DNA from: an uncultured Coriobacteriaceae bacterium
Lineage (GTDB): Bacteria; Actinomycetota; Coriobacteriia; Coriobacteriales; Eggerthellaceae
DNA length: 64,000 bases
Assembly (NCBI GenBank): GCA_937937585.1
Contig: CALDCB010000008.1
Span: 1 to 64,000, forward strand
Reading direction: 5' to 3'
The translations under genes were made by a program, and so were the position numbers. The notes below the pieces were generated by a model that had not been told where the DNA came from, did no database searches, and saw nothing but the letters and a program-made list of their open reading frames with translations. This document shows, in pieces, positions 47,227 through 56,657 of the stretch (position 1 is the first letter of the stretch; the number at the start of each line of letters is the position of its first letter).

Positions 47227-49107
47227 ATGAGTCAGAAATTCGCCGAACTCGGCATATCCCGTGACGCGCTCGAAGCCGTCAAGAAGATGGGATACACCGA
47301 CCCCACCCCCGTTCAGGAACAGGCCATCCCTGAAATCCTGAAGGGCCACGACGTGTGCGCCGCCGCAGCAACTGGCACCGGCAAAACCGCCGCGTTCCTG
47401 CTGCCCACCATGAGCGCGCTTGGCCATGCCGTCGTCAACAAGAAGGCCGTCTCGGGCCCGCGCATGCTGGTGCTCACCCCCACACGCGAGCTTGCCGAGC
47501 AGATCGGCGACGTATGCAAGTCCATCTCCCGCGAGACCGATCACTACGTGGCAACCCTGTACGGCGGCACGAAGTACGGCCCGCAGATCAACAAGCTGCG
47601 CAAGGGCGTCGACATCGTCATCGCAACGCCCGGCCGCCTGATCGACCTGCGTGAGCGCGGCGTCGTCAACCTGAGCGACATCGACGTGCTGGTCATCGAC
47701 GAGGCCGACCGCATGCTGGACATGGGCTTCTGGCCTTCCATGGAAACCATCATCGCCCAAACCCCGAAGGAGCGTCAGACGCTTCTGTTCTCGGCCACGC
47801 TTGACCGCAAGGTGATGCGCAAGGTCTCCCCCATCCTGAAGGATCCGGTCATGGTCGAGATCGCCCATCGCGGCGACACGGCAAAGACCGTCGAGCAGTA
47901 CATCCTGCCCATCGAGAACAAGAAGAAGCAGGAGCTTCTGCAGGCGGTTCTGGGCGAGCATGCGTTCAGCCGCGTCGTCGTCTTCACGCGCACCAAGAAG
48001 CGCGCCGAAGAGTGCAACGACATGCTGCGTCACGCCGGCTTCGCCAGCGACTCCATCCACTCCGACAAGCCGCAGCACAAGCGCAAGCGCGCACTCGAGC
48101 GCTTCACCAACGGCAAGACCAACATCTTGGTTGCCACCGACGTCCTGGCTCGCGGCATCGACGTTCCCAGCGTCGACTACGTCGTGAACTACGACCTGCC
48201 CGACATGGCCGAGGATTACGTCCACCGCATCGGCCGCACGGGCCGCGCAGGCGAGGTCGGCTTCGCCGTCTCGTTCGTCACGCGCGAGTCGCGCTCCGAG
48301 CTGCGCGAGATCGAGTCGCTTATCGGCCGCGAGATCCCGATGATGGAAATCGACAGCTACGACGTCGACCCCAGCATTTTGGAAACCAAGAACAAGAACA
48401 AGCACGGCAAGAAGAAGCGCGTCCGCGAGCGTGACATCGAGCGCAGCCGTGCCCACAACTCAGGCAAGCAGGGCGACGACTTCGAAGACGGCCCCGCACC
48501 CAAGAAGTTCGACGGCCTGGCCGGCTACAAGACGCGCAGCAGCGCGAAACCGGGCAAGGGTAAAAACAACGGCAACAAGGGCGGCCGCAACGACAAGCCC
48601 GCCAAGGGCGGCAAGTCCTTCGGCAACAAGGGCGCTAACAAGAGCGGCCGTTCCGACAAGTTCGAGGAGAAGTCCATCGCCTTCGACAAGTTCGACAAGC
48701 GTAACAAGGGCAACAAGGGCGGCTGCAGCCAGGGCGACTGCGGCGATTTCACCGTTCGCGATGCGAAGCGCAACGACCGCGGCGGCAAGCGCAACGATCG
48801 CAACTGGCGCGATGACAACCGCGGCAACAAGGGTGGCAACGGCTTCGGCAACCGTCAGCGCAACGACCGCAACTTCGGCGATCGCGACAACCGTCGCGGT
48901 GGCAACGGCGGCCGTCGTGACGATAACCGCGGCTCCAAGCGCAACTACTTCGACGAGGAGAACCGCAACTACCGTGGCGGCAAACGCGGAAGCGCCAGCC
49001 ACAAGAAGCGCTTCGACTCTCCGAAGCCCGCAAGCCGTCAGGGAATGGCAAAAGCCAAGCAGTCTCAGGGCAGCTTCAGCCGCTTCTACAACAAGAACGG
49101 CAACTAG
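47227..49107 (+). CDS. DEAD-box ATP-dependent RNA helicase with long basic tail
   Basis: The 626-residue protein carries the Q motif (YTDPTPVQEQAIPEIL), Walker A AAATGTGKTAAF, PTRELAEQ, TPGRLIDL, the DEAD box VIDEADRMLDMGFW, SAT, ATDVLARGIDVP and HRIGRTGRAG. From about residue 385 (48379) the tail is low-complexity: Lys/Arg/Asn/Gly/Asp-rich with GNKGG and RNDR repeats and one cysteine pair (GGCSQGDCGD). Such tails bind RNA in RhlE-like helicases that work in ribosome assembly or cold adaptation. A 288-base gap with no recognisable gene precedes it, and a terminator follows. Confidence 0.93.
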   Translation: MSQKFAELGISRDALEAVKKMGYTDPTPVQEQAIPEILKGHDVCAAAATGTGKTAAFLLPTMSALGHAVVNKKAVSGPRMLVLTPTRELAEQIGDVCKSISRETDHYVATLYGGTKYGPQINKLRKGVDIVIATPGRLIDLRERGVVNLSDIDVLVIDEADRMLDMGFWPSMETIIAQTPKERQTLLFSATLDRKVMRKVSPILKDPVMVEIAHRGDTAKTVEQYILPIENKKKQELLQAVLGEHAFSRVVVFTRTKKRAEECNDMLRHAGFASDSIHSDKPQHKRKRALERFTNGKTNILVATDVLARGIDVPSVDYVVNYDLPDMAEDYVHRIGRTGRAGEVGFAVSFVTRESRSELREIESLIGREIPMMEIDSYDVDPSILETKNKNKHGKKKRVRERDIERSRAHNSGKQGDDFEDGPAPKKFDGLAGYKTRSSAKPGKGKNNGNKGGRNDKPAKGGKSFGNKGANKSGRSDKFEEKSIAFDKFDKRNKGNKGGCSQGDCGDFTVRDAKRNDRGGKRNDRNWRDDNRGNKGGNGFGNRQRNDRNFGDRDNRRGGNGGRRDDNRGSKRNYFDEENRNYRGGKRGSASHKKRFDSPKPASRQGMAKAKQSQGSFSRFYNKNGN

Positions 49108-49465
49108 CCTTTCCTAGAACATAACGCATTCATCGAAGATGCCGCATCCATTCAGGTGCGGCATCTTTGCTTTTAAGGAAAGCGAGGCCGGCTTCGCGAA
49201 GCGACAGGGTTTTCCCGCCACCTCTCGCATCACCCTTCCCCTGCCGAACGCCCCATCAATCAAATCGCGATTCAAACCACAAGAGAATCAACCATCAACC
49301 TTGAATGACATCCAAGATATACGCGAGCCCTTCCCGTCCGAAACGCTCAAGTGAATATAGTAGGATTTGATATTGGTATAAGGTTCGCTGATAGCAGCAG
49401 ATAGCCAACGACTACGCAACGAGCCACGCCACGACCGTTTCCAAGCGTTTCAAAGGAGGCTCTGC
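49108..49465 (+). other. Intergenic region without gene
   Basis: After the helicase terminator (49136-49175) about 290 bases contain no convincing frame on either strand. A TATAAG box (about 49377) in an AT-rich stretch suggests a promoter for the phosphodiesterase gene about 85 bases before its start; no good -35 was found. Confidence 0.5.
49136..49175 (+). terminator. Terminator of the helicase gene
   Basis: AAGATGCCGCA pairs with TGCGGCATCTT around a 10-nt loop and runs into TGCTTTT. Confidence 0.85.
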
Positions 49466-51577
49466 ATGCTAAGGAACAAAGGCTTGACCAACAAACTGAT
49501 GATCTTGGGTATCGATGGCATGGACCCCAGGTTCACCAAGCGTTTGCTTGACGAAGGTAAGCTCCCCAACATCCAGAAGCTGGTCGATGCGGGCTCATGC
49601 CGCGAGGACCTGATGCTTCTGGGCGCCAACCCCACCATCACCCCGCCGCTTTGGGCCACGCTGGCAACCGGCTGCTACCCCATGACGCATGGCATCACCG
49701 ACTACAACGTTTCCGCCAATCCTGATAAAGAAATCGCCTTGGGTGCGTTCAGCTCGCGCTTCATGGTTGCCGAGCCCATCTTCAACGTCACCGCAAAGGC
49801 AGGTCTGAAGACGCTCGTCTTCCACTGGCCGGGCGGCAGCTTCCCGCCCAGCATCGAAAGCGACAACCTGTTCACCGTCGACGGCTCCAGCCCAGGCGCC
49901 TGCTGCGGCTGGGTTTCCAGGTGCGATGACGACACCGCCATCATCGCCAGCACGCTCACCAAAGAGCCGGTCTATAAGCCCATGTCCACTACGGTCACCG
50001 ACCTTAAGGGCGACGAAGAGCTGCAGGCCTACGCATGGGTCGCAGGCGATCCCGACCTGAAAAGGTGCAGCCCGGAAATGAGGGAAAAGGTCGAGCGTTA
50101 TCGCAAGGAATACGAAGAGTTCATCAACGTCCCTGGCTACAAAGTCGAAAACAGCTACATCTCGTACGATGCGCGCACCGACCTGGATAAGAACGTCCAG
50201 TGGAAGGTTGAGGACTGGTGCATCAGTTGCTCGATGTCGCCGATCTCCGAACCCAGCGGATGGGAGTTCCCCATTCCCGAAGGTGCCAAGGAATTCACCA
50301 TCAAGCTTTTCTATGGCAAGATCGATCGCCCAGCGCTGATCCTGCGCAACGACGAAGGCAAGTACGACCGCGTCGCCATCTACAAGGACAAACAAGTCGA
50401 GAACCAGATCGTCGTCCTTGAAGAGGACGTCTTCACCGGCCACGTATACGACACCATTCCCACGCCCAACGGCGAGGACAAAGTCACACGCAACATGCGC
50501 CTTCTGGAAGTTGCCGAGGACGGCACGTACGTTCGCATGTGGGCATCCACCGGCATGCGCTGCACCGACGACAGCGTCTTCTTCCCCAGGTCGCTTCACG
50601 CTGAGCTTGTTGAGAGGTTCGGCCCGCCGGTTCCGACCAGCCAGATGAGCGGCAACGACAAAGACCTCATCATGAAGTGCAACAACGAACAGTGGCGCAT
50701 GGCAGCGAAGTGGCAGTCCGACTGCATCCACTACATGATCGAGGAGCGTGGCATCCAGGCCGTCTTCTCGCACTACCACAACGTCGATCTGCAAACGCAT
50801 AATTACGTGAAGTACCTGAAGAACCGCGACACCTCCCGCTACGACGAGAGCGAAGTCCTCAAGTTCGCCGAAGCAACCTATCAGACCACCGACGAGTACC
50901 TGGGCACGTTCCTGCATTACCTGGACGAGGGTTGGACCATCATCCTTTGCTCCGACCACGGTCTGAACTGCTGCGAGGGCGACGGCTCGTACATCATGGG
51001 TGACTGCGGTTACGTCAATGTCGATCCGCTGCGCAAGCTGGGCTACACCGTGCTGAAGCGCGACGCCGATGGCAACGAGATGCGCGAGATCGACTGGGAC
51101 AAGACCACCGCTTACCAGACGCGCTCGAACAGCATCTACATCAACGTCAAGGGCCGCGACCCGCATGGCATCGTCGATCCCGCCGACAAGTATGAAATGG
51201 AAGAGCGCGTCATTACCGATCTGTACGGTGTGCGCGATCCCGAAACCGGCCACCGCATCGTCTCGCTGGCACTGCACAACAAGGACGCCGTGTTGCTTGG
51301 CTTGGGCGGATCGCGCTGTGCCGACATCACCTGCTTTGTGCACGACGATTACTCTTGCGGTCATGGAAATGGTCTGTCAACCGCCCAGGGCTACAATGAC
51401 ACGTCCCTGTCGCCCATCTTCATCGCAGCAGGCCCTGGCATCAAGAAGGGCTTCACCACCGATCGCGTGATCCGCGAGGTCGACGTCGCCCCCACCGTCT
51501 CACTGCTTCTGGGCATTGACGTCCCCGCCGAATGCGAAGGCGCCCCTGTTTATCAGATCCTTTCCGAGAGCCTGTAA
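49466..51577 (+). CDS. Alkaline-phosphatase-superfamily phosphodiesterase-like protein
   Basis: The 703-residue protein begins with the superfamily metal loop MILGIDGMDP and the nucleophile segment NPTITPPLWATLATGCYP (Thr or Ser attack residue). Later metal ligands appear in HYHNVDLQTHNYVKY, IILCSDHGL and GHGNGLST. This is the type I phosphodiesterase/nucleotide pyrophosphatase fold. A beta-rich insertion lies between about 150 and 380. No signal peptide is evident, so it may act in the cytoplasm; substrate unknown. An AAAGGAGG ribosome site precedes the start. A strong terminator follows. Confidence 0.82.
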   Translation: MLRNKGLTNKLMILGIDGMDPRFTKRLLDEGKLPNIQKLVDAGSCREDLMLLGANPTITPPLWATLATGCYPMTHGITDYNVSANPDKEIALGAFSSRFMVAEPIFNVTAKAGLKTLVFHWPGGSFPPSIESDNLFTVDGSSPGACCGWVSRCDDDTAIIASTLTKEPVYKPMSTTVTDLKGDEELQAYAWVAGDPDLKRCSPEMREKVERYRKEYEEFINVPGYKVENSYISYDARTDLDKNVQWKVEDWCISCSMSPISEPSGWEFPIPEGAKEFTIKLFYGKIDRPALILRNDEGKYDRVAIYKDKQVENQIVVLEEDVFTGHVYDTIPTPNGEDKVTRNMRLLEVAEDGTYVRMWASTGMRCTDDSVFFPRSLHAELVERFGPPVPTSQMSGNDKDLIMKCNNEQWRMAAKWQSDCIHYMIEERGIQAVFSHYHNVDLQTHNYVKYLKNRDTSRYDESEVLKFAEATYQTTDEYLGTFLHYLDEGWTIILCSDHGLNCCEGDGSYIMGDCGYVNVDPLRKLGYTVLKRDADGNEMREIDWDKTTAYQTRSNSIYINVKGRDPHGIVDPADKYEMEERVITDLYGVRDPETGHRIVSLALHNKDAVLLGLGGSRCADITCFVHDDYSCGHGNGLSTAQGYNDTSLSPIFIAAGPGIKKGFTTDRVIREVDVAPTVSLLLGIDVPAECEGAPVYQILSESL

Positions 51578-51607
51578 ACGTCGTTAAGTCGTAAGAACCC
51601 GCGAATG

Positions 51608-51642
51608 CACGAGGGCCCCGACAATGTCGGGGCCCTCGTTTG
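51608..51642. terminator. Bidirectional terminator
   Basis: CGAGGGCCCCGACA-ATG-TCGGGGCCCTCG is an almost perfect long stem followed by TTTG on the plus strand. It separates the convergent phosphodiesterase and UbiB genes. Confidence 0.8.
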
Positions 51643-51688
51643 ATCCAACGTAAGCAAACCTGATGCGACTCGAACCCGCGCGCTTCCC

Positions 51689-53338
51689 CTATTTGCGGCG
51701 CCAGATATCGATGACGATCCATGCCGACAAGATGAATGCGCCCGCAAAACCGAAGAACGAAACCGCTGGAACGTCCAAGATCTCGGGTCCTAGCCCTGCG
51801 GTGGCGAACAAGCTCGACCCCATGAACAAACCCGCTGCCAAAATGCCCATGGTCATGCGGTTCACGATCTTCGAGAGCCGAAGCAACGGAGCCTCGGAAC
51901 CAAGCACCTCCATGTTCATCTTCAACTGGCCGCGCGTCATCATACGCAGCGCCTCACCCGAATACTCAGCGGCGCTCGAAAGGCCCTCGGCGGCGCGCCT
52001 CATCACCAAAGCGGCATCCATAAGCGTGTCTTTCGCCTGTTCAACGGGGTCGGTCGAGCGCATGATGTGTCCATTTATGATGCCAATGATGCTTTCATTG
52101 GGAATATAGGGCGCCACCGTTCCCTCAACTGTCACGATACCGCGAGCAACGTTGGTGATGGTCGATGGCATCTGGCACTTCGACGCGCGCGTAACAGCCA
52201 GCACATCGTTCAGAAACGCACCGATATCCAAATCGGAAACATCGCATGACGCATATGTTCGAAGGATATTGTCAGTATCCGCCAGAAGCTTGGCGTGATC
52301 GACCTGCCCGCTGCCTCGCGCCACCGCGAACGAGATCAGGGCATCAGCCAGCTCAGACGAACTTTGGACGCTAACAGCATGGATGATGCGAGCAAATCCG
52401 GCGCGTTCAGCAGGAGTCAAACGACCCATGATGCCCAAGTCGATATAGACGATCTTCCCCTCGCGGATGATGATGTTACCCGGGTGCGGATCGGCATGGA
52501 AGAAGCCGTGATCAAGAACCTGCGTGGCGTAGTTGTCCAACAGCTTCTCGCCGATTTCCGCCAAATCATAACCAGCAGCAAGCAGCTCGTCGCTATGCGA
52601 GATGTTGATACCTTCGATGTACTCCATGACCAACACGTACTCGCCCGAATACTCGGTGTACACGTACGGCGAGTCGATGAAAACGCAGTCTTTGTTCAAC
52701 TCCTTGAACGTTTGGAGGTTCTCGGCCTCGCGGCGGAAATCGGTTTCCTCGACGAAGGTGTCCCACATCTCCTCGACAACCTCTTCGAGGTCGATCATCG
52801 CATCGCCCTTGGTGAATCGGCTCATCTCGTGCGCAAGACCGCGCATGATGTCGATATCCTGCGCCATAGTGAACTTAACGCCGGGGCGCTGGATTTTCAC
52901 GGCGACCGTTTCACCCGTGACCAGCTTGGCCTTGTGAACCTGAGCAAGCGACGCGCTTCCCAACGGCTTCGGATCGACCGACTCGAAGATTTTCCCGTAC
53001 CTTTCGCCATAAATGGCACGAAGCGCCACGAGTATCTGTTCGAACGGAAGCGGATCGCATTCGGTTTGAAGTTTGGTGAGCTCCTCGCAATACGCCTTGG
53101 GCAGGATTTCAGAACGAGTGGACAGCGTTTGACCGATTTTCACGAAGCTGGGACCAAGCTCCTCGAGCGCCGCGCGGAACTCTTCAGGAGTAAGCTGATT
53201 TAGGAACTTGTGCTTGTGCAAAATGAAAACGATCTCGCGCATGCGCTTTGAACGCGACTTGCGATTCAATCCGAACTGGCTTGCTTTCTGCGCTCCGCCC
53301 GACTCGAAGAAATAATTGAGCAGGGTGTTCTCGGCCAT
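51689..53338 (-). CDS. ABC1/UbiB family atypical protein kinase
   Basis: The 549-residue protein has the family marks: KxGQ motif (FVKIGQTLSTRSEILP), the Ala-rich nucleotide loop PLGSASLAQVHKA, and the catalytic/metal segment FFHADPHPGNIIIREGKIVYIDLG. Two membrane helices close the protein (MTMGILAAGLFMGSS and SFFGFAGAFILSAWIVIDIW). UbiB-like proteins support ubiquinone synthesis or lipid handling elsewhere; here no quinone genes are near. It follows a phasin-like gene, a pairing seen in other gram-positives. The start at 53338 has GAGGACG upstream. Confidence 0.88.
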   Translation of the reverse strand: MAENTLLNYFFESGGAQKASQFGLNRKSRSKRMREIVFILHKHKFLNQLTPEEFRAALEELGPSFVKIGQTLSTRSEILPKAYCEELTKLQTECDPLPFEQILVALRAIYGERYGKIFESVDPKPLGSASLAQVHKAKLVTGETVAVKIQRPGVKFTMAQDIDIMRGLAHEMSRFTKGDAMIDLEEVVEEMWDTFVEETDFRREAENLQTFKELNKDCVFIDSPYVYTEYSGEYVLVMEYIEGINISHSDELLAAGYDLAEIGEKLLDNYATQVLDHGFFHADPHPGNIIIREGKIVYIDLGIMGRLTPAERAGFARIIHAVSVQSSSELADALISFAVARGSGQVDHAKLLADTDNILRTYASCDVSDLDIGAFLNDVLAVTRASKCQMPSTITNVARGIVTVEGTVAPYIPNESIIGIINGHIMRSTDPVEQAKDTLMDAALVMRRAAEGLSSAAEYSGEALRMMTRGQLKMNMEVLGSEAPLLRLSKIVNRMTMGILAAGLFMGSSLFATAGLGPEILDVPAVSFFGFAGAFILSAWIVIDIWRRK

Positions 53339-53454
53339 GAACGTCCTCGTTCCATCAATAGCTAAGCAACCGGGATCGATTCCTGGTTGCAATCATGTAC
53401 GTGAATATGAAGAAGCGGCCCGCCAAACGACAAGACCGCTTCAAAAATGCGTTA

Positions 53455-53913
53455 TTCAGCCGGCTTGACGACGGGCTCTTCGGCTGCTTCGGGGGCAGCC
53501 TCTTCGGCAGCCGCAGGCTCAGCAGCGGGATCTTCAGCCGGTGCGGGCTCTTCGGCTGCTTCTTCGTCGTCGATGATCTCGACTTCAACAGCCGCAGCAG
53601 CTTCCTGAGCGTTCTGAGCTGCAGCAAACTCGGCGGCCTTGGCCGCGAACGCCTCGCGCTGCTCGGGCGACATTGCCTTCATGCGGGCCTCAAGCGCGGC
53701 CTCGCGGGCGGTCTTCGTAGCCTCGTCGGCCTTGTACTGGAGTTCCCTGTTGATCTGCTTGCCCTGGTCGATAGTCATCTCGCCCTTGGCAACCAGCGTA
53801 TCGACAAGCTCCTTGCCCTTTTCGCCGCCGATGGCAAGCGCGCCGATGCCAGCCAGGAACACGTTCTTGAAGCCTTCGCTGATGCTGTTGACGCCGTCTT
53901 GAATTCCAGCCAT
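53455..53913 (-). CDS. Phasin-like protein
   Basis: The start at 53913 has AAGGAGG seven bases upstream. The 153-residue protein shows a phasin/PhaF-like N-domain: ISEGFKNVFLAGIGALAIGG, then a helical stretch with KELVDTLVAKGEMTIDQGKQ. The acidic C-terminal half is nearly all Ala, Glu, Pro and Asp. Relatives coat polyhydroxyalkanoate granules, but no PHA synthase is present in the window. In many actinobacteria and clostridia such genes precede ABC1/UbiB kinases, as here, so a joint membrane-lipid role is possible. Confidence 0.75.
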
Positions 53914-54047
53914 GGGAACCTCCTTCATCGAAATGAATATGATTTGATCATGCACCAACAAAAGCAGAAGGGCAAGAGTTACACCCCATTTGACGAATAG
54001 CTGTTACTGGCTTGTCGAAAAAACGACCGTAAAGCGCAGCTGAACGC

Positions 54048-54725
54048 CTACAACTTGAAAGACTTACACAGGTCAGCCACGGTTTCGCAATAGATGTCGG
54101 GGTTTTCAACCGCCAACTTCTCGCGCGTGAACATGCCCCAAAGAACCGCGATGGTCGTGGTGCCGGCGCCGTTTCCCGAATGGATGTCGAAGGGGCTGTC
54201 ACCCACGTAAACGCAGTTCGCGGGATCGAATCCCATACGACGGCACCCTTCAAGAACCGGGCCAGGCTCAGGCTTGTGCTCGGGGAAATCGTCAGGGCCG
54301 ATTAAGAAGTCGAAATACGACGACAAGCCCGTGACCTCCAGGCCATGCCACGCCAGGGAATGCAGCTTCGATGTGACCACACCAAGCTTCAAACCGGCTT
54401 CCTTCAGCTGCGCCAACGCCTGATCCATGCCCCCGAACGGCTTGATCATCTGATCATGGATGGACTTGTTGTACTCGCGGTAAACGCTCAGAAGCTCCTC
54501 GGCCTTAGCAGGGTCGTCGGTGAAGTCAAACATCTGACCAGCCAAAGGGGTGCCGACGCCCTTCATGTACATCTCTTCGGGGAATACCTTCCCCAGAACC
54601 TCTTTAGTGGCGTACTGGAACGACGTCAGCAAAAGGTCATGCGTATCGACCAGCGTGCCGTCGTTGTCGAACAGCACTGCAGAGACGGGCGCCTCTTTGC
54701 CAGAGGGCAGGATAACCGAAGCCAT
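54048..54725 (-). CDS. HAD-family phosphatase (Gph/PpaX-like)
   Basis: The 225-residue protein has the HAD motifs: VLFDNDGTLVDT (nucleophile DxDGT), motif II VVTSKLHS, lysine in EHKPEPGPVLEG and motif IV CVYVGDSPFDIHSG. A helical cap lies between motifs I and II. Phosphoglycolate phosphatase, pyrophosphatase PpaX and sugar-phosphate phosphatases share this layout, and sequence alone does not decide the substrate. It follows proS after a terminator. Confidence 0.83.
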   Translation of the reverse strand: MASVILPSGKEAPVSAVLFDNDGTLVDTHDLLLTSFQYATKEVLGKVFPEEMYMKGVGTPLAGQMFDFTDDPAKAEELLSVYREYNKSIHDQMIKPFGGMDQALAQLKEAGLKLGVVTSKLHSLAWHGLEVTGLSSYFDFLIGPDDFPEHKPEPGPVLEGCRRMGFDPANCVYVGDSPFDIHSGNGAGTTTIAVLWGMFTREKLAVENPDIYCETVADLCKSFKL

Positions 54726-54736
54726 GAAGCTCCCTT

Positions 54737-54772
54737 CAAAAGAAACGCGGCGCCGACACCAGCCGACGCCGC
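54737..54772 (-). terminator. Terminator of the ispG-proS unit
   Basis: On the minus strand GCGGCGTCGG-CTGGTG-TCGGCGCCGC (one mismatch) is followed by GTTTCTTTTG. It stands between proS and the HAD phosphatase. Confidence 0.8.
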
Positions 54773-54806
54773 ACGTGAACCAACAAGAAACCTGAGCCAG
54801 AAATTA

Positions 54807-56561
54807 TTAATCAACAAACAAACCGTTGAAGGTGCCTTCGCCTGCGGGATGATCCTTCATGACGCTGCGAGCGAAGCGCATGAGCTCGGCGAACGACGCA
54901 AGCGAAACATCCTTGCGCTCGCCCGTGCGGCGAAGCTTGACCTCGACGTTGCCGGCCTCGACGCCACGCTTGCCCACGACAACCTGAAGCGGCCAGCCGA
55001 TAAGGTCGGCGTCGTTGAACTTAACGCCTGCGCGCTCCTTGCGGTCGTCGATAGCCACCTCGAAGCCGATGGAGGAAAGCTCCTCGGCGATCTGCTGGGC
55101 AACCGGCTCGACCACGTCGTCGCCGACGGTAAGCGGAATGATGCAAACATGAGCAGGAGCAACGGACATGGGCCAGTAAATACCCTTATCGTCGTGGCAC
55201 TGCTCAATGATAGCGGCCATCAGGCGCGTGACGCCAACGCCGTAGCAACCCATGATGAACGGCTGCTCGGTGCCGTCCTCGGCCATGAACGTGGCGCCCA
55301 TGGTTTCGGAGTACTTGGTGCCCAGCTGGAAGATCTGTGAAACCTCGATGCCACGCGCGCTATGAAGGGGCTTGCCGCATTCGGGGCACGAGTCGCCTTC
55401 CTTGACCAGGCAAAGGTCGGCCCACTCGTCAACGGTGAAGTCGGAGCCAAGGCGAGCGCCCAGATAATGGAAGCCGTCCTCGTTGGCGCCGACAGCCCAC
55501 TGCTCGATGTTCTTCAGACTGTTGTCGGCAACAACGGTGATGCCCTCGGGCAGGCCAACGGGGCCCATGGAACCCTTATGCAGGCCCGCAGCCACCATTT
55601 CCTCGTCGGTAAGAGGCTCGAAGCCGGGGATGACGCGGCCGGCCTTGATCTCGTTGATCTCGTGATCGCCGGGCACGAACAGAACGTAGATCTTGCCCTC
55701 GGCGTCTTTCACGGAGAATGCCTTCATGCACGACGTGGTGGGGATGCCAACGAACGCGGACAGCTCCTCGATAGTGTGAACGCCGGGCGTCTCGACCTTC
55801 TGCATGGCAGGAAGCTCGTGCTGAGTAGGATGAGGCAGGCAAGCGCCAGCCTCAGTGTCGGCTGCGTAATCGCAGTCGCAGTAGACCAGCTCGGCCTCGC
55901 CGGCGTCAGCAAGAGCCATGTACTCGCGCGAAACCTTACCGCCGATCTGACCGGTGTCGGCCTCGACGCCGCGCCACTTCAGACCGGTACGATCGCAGAT
56001 GCGCGCATAAGCGTCGCCCATTTGATCGTAATACTCAGCGAGCGACTCCTGCGTGGCATGGAAGCTGTAGGTGTCGTTCATGACGAACTCGCGGCTGCGC
56101 ATAAGGCCGAAGCGCGGGCGGATCTCGTCGCGGAACTTGATCTGCGACTGGTACAGCGCCGTAGGCAGCTGCTTGTAAGAGCGAAGCTCAGAGCGAACCA
56201 GGGCGGTGACGATCTCCTCGTGCGTGGGGCCAAGGCAGAACTCGTTGCCGTGACGGTCGGTGATGCGTGCAAGCTCGGGACCGTAGTCGTTCCAACGACC
56301 GGACTGATGCCACAGATCGCCCGGCTGAACGAACGGCAGCAGGATCTGCTGAGCGCCCGTGGACTCAACCTCTTCGTTAACGATGGCGGTGACCTTGTTC
56401 AGAACGCGCATGCCCAACGGCAAGAACGAGTACAAGCCCGAACCCATCTTGCGGATGTAGCCGGCGCGAAGCATCAGCCTGTGGCTGGCAAGCTCGGCGC
56501 CGTTCGGGTCTTCCTTGAGCGTGGGAGCGTAGAACTCGCTCATGCGCAGGATGTTGATCAT
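54807..56561 (-). CDS. proS: Prolyl-tRNA synthetase
   Basis: A 584-residue class II synthetase of the bacterial type, with the editing (INS/YbaK-like) domain between motifs 2 and 3. Visible: ASHRLMLRAGYIRKMGSGLY at the N-terminus, motif 2 IKFRDEIRPRFGLMRSREF, insertion domain around VHTIEELSAFVGIPTTSCMK, motif 3 GCYGVGVTRLMAAIIEQ and a C-terminal anticodon domain. It is the penultimate member of the pyrH-frr-uppS-cdsA-dxr-rseP-ispG-proS order widely conserved in bacteria. Confidence 0.97.
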   Translation of the reverse strand: MINILRMSEFYAPTLKEDPNGAELASHRLMLRAGYIRKMGSGLYSFLPLGMRVLNKVTAIVNEEVESTGAQQILLPFVQPGDLWHQSGRWNDYGPELARITDRHGNEFCLGPTHEEIVTALVRSELRSYKQLPTALYQSQIKFRDEIRPRFGLMRSREFVMNDTYSFHATQESLAEYYDQMGDAYARICDRTGLKWRGVEADTGQIGGKVSREYMALADAGEAELVYCDCDYAADTEAGACLPHPTQHELPAMQKVETPGVHTIEELSAFVGIPTTSCMKAFSVKDAEGKIYVLFVPGDHEINEIKAGRVIPGFEPLTDEEMVAAGLHKGSMGPVGLPEGITVVADNSLKNIEQWAVGANEDGFHYLGARLGSDFTVDEWADLCLVKEGDSCPECGKPLHSARGIEVSQIFQLGTKYSETMGATFMAEDGTEQPFIMGCYGVGVTRLMAAIIEQCHDDKGIYWPMSVAPAHVCIIPLTVGDDVVEPVAQQIAEELSSIGFEVAIDDRKERAGVKFNDADLIGWPLQVVVGKRGVEAGNVEVKLRRTGERKDVSLASFAELMRFARSVMKDHPAGEGTFNGLFVD

Positions 56562-56657
56562 CGTCGTCTCCTTTTTGATTATCGATAAGCGCGCAATGGC
56601 ACGTTTCGTTGCGTGTCGCGCATTTGTTCGCTCTGCGATTCTACCGCAGGTCGCGCC

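Noticed and set aside
47215..48456. A 413-codon frame antisense to the helicase
   Set aside because: The helicase motifs on the plus strand are complete; the antisense product is Leu/Val/Asp-rich without domain.
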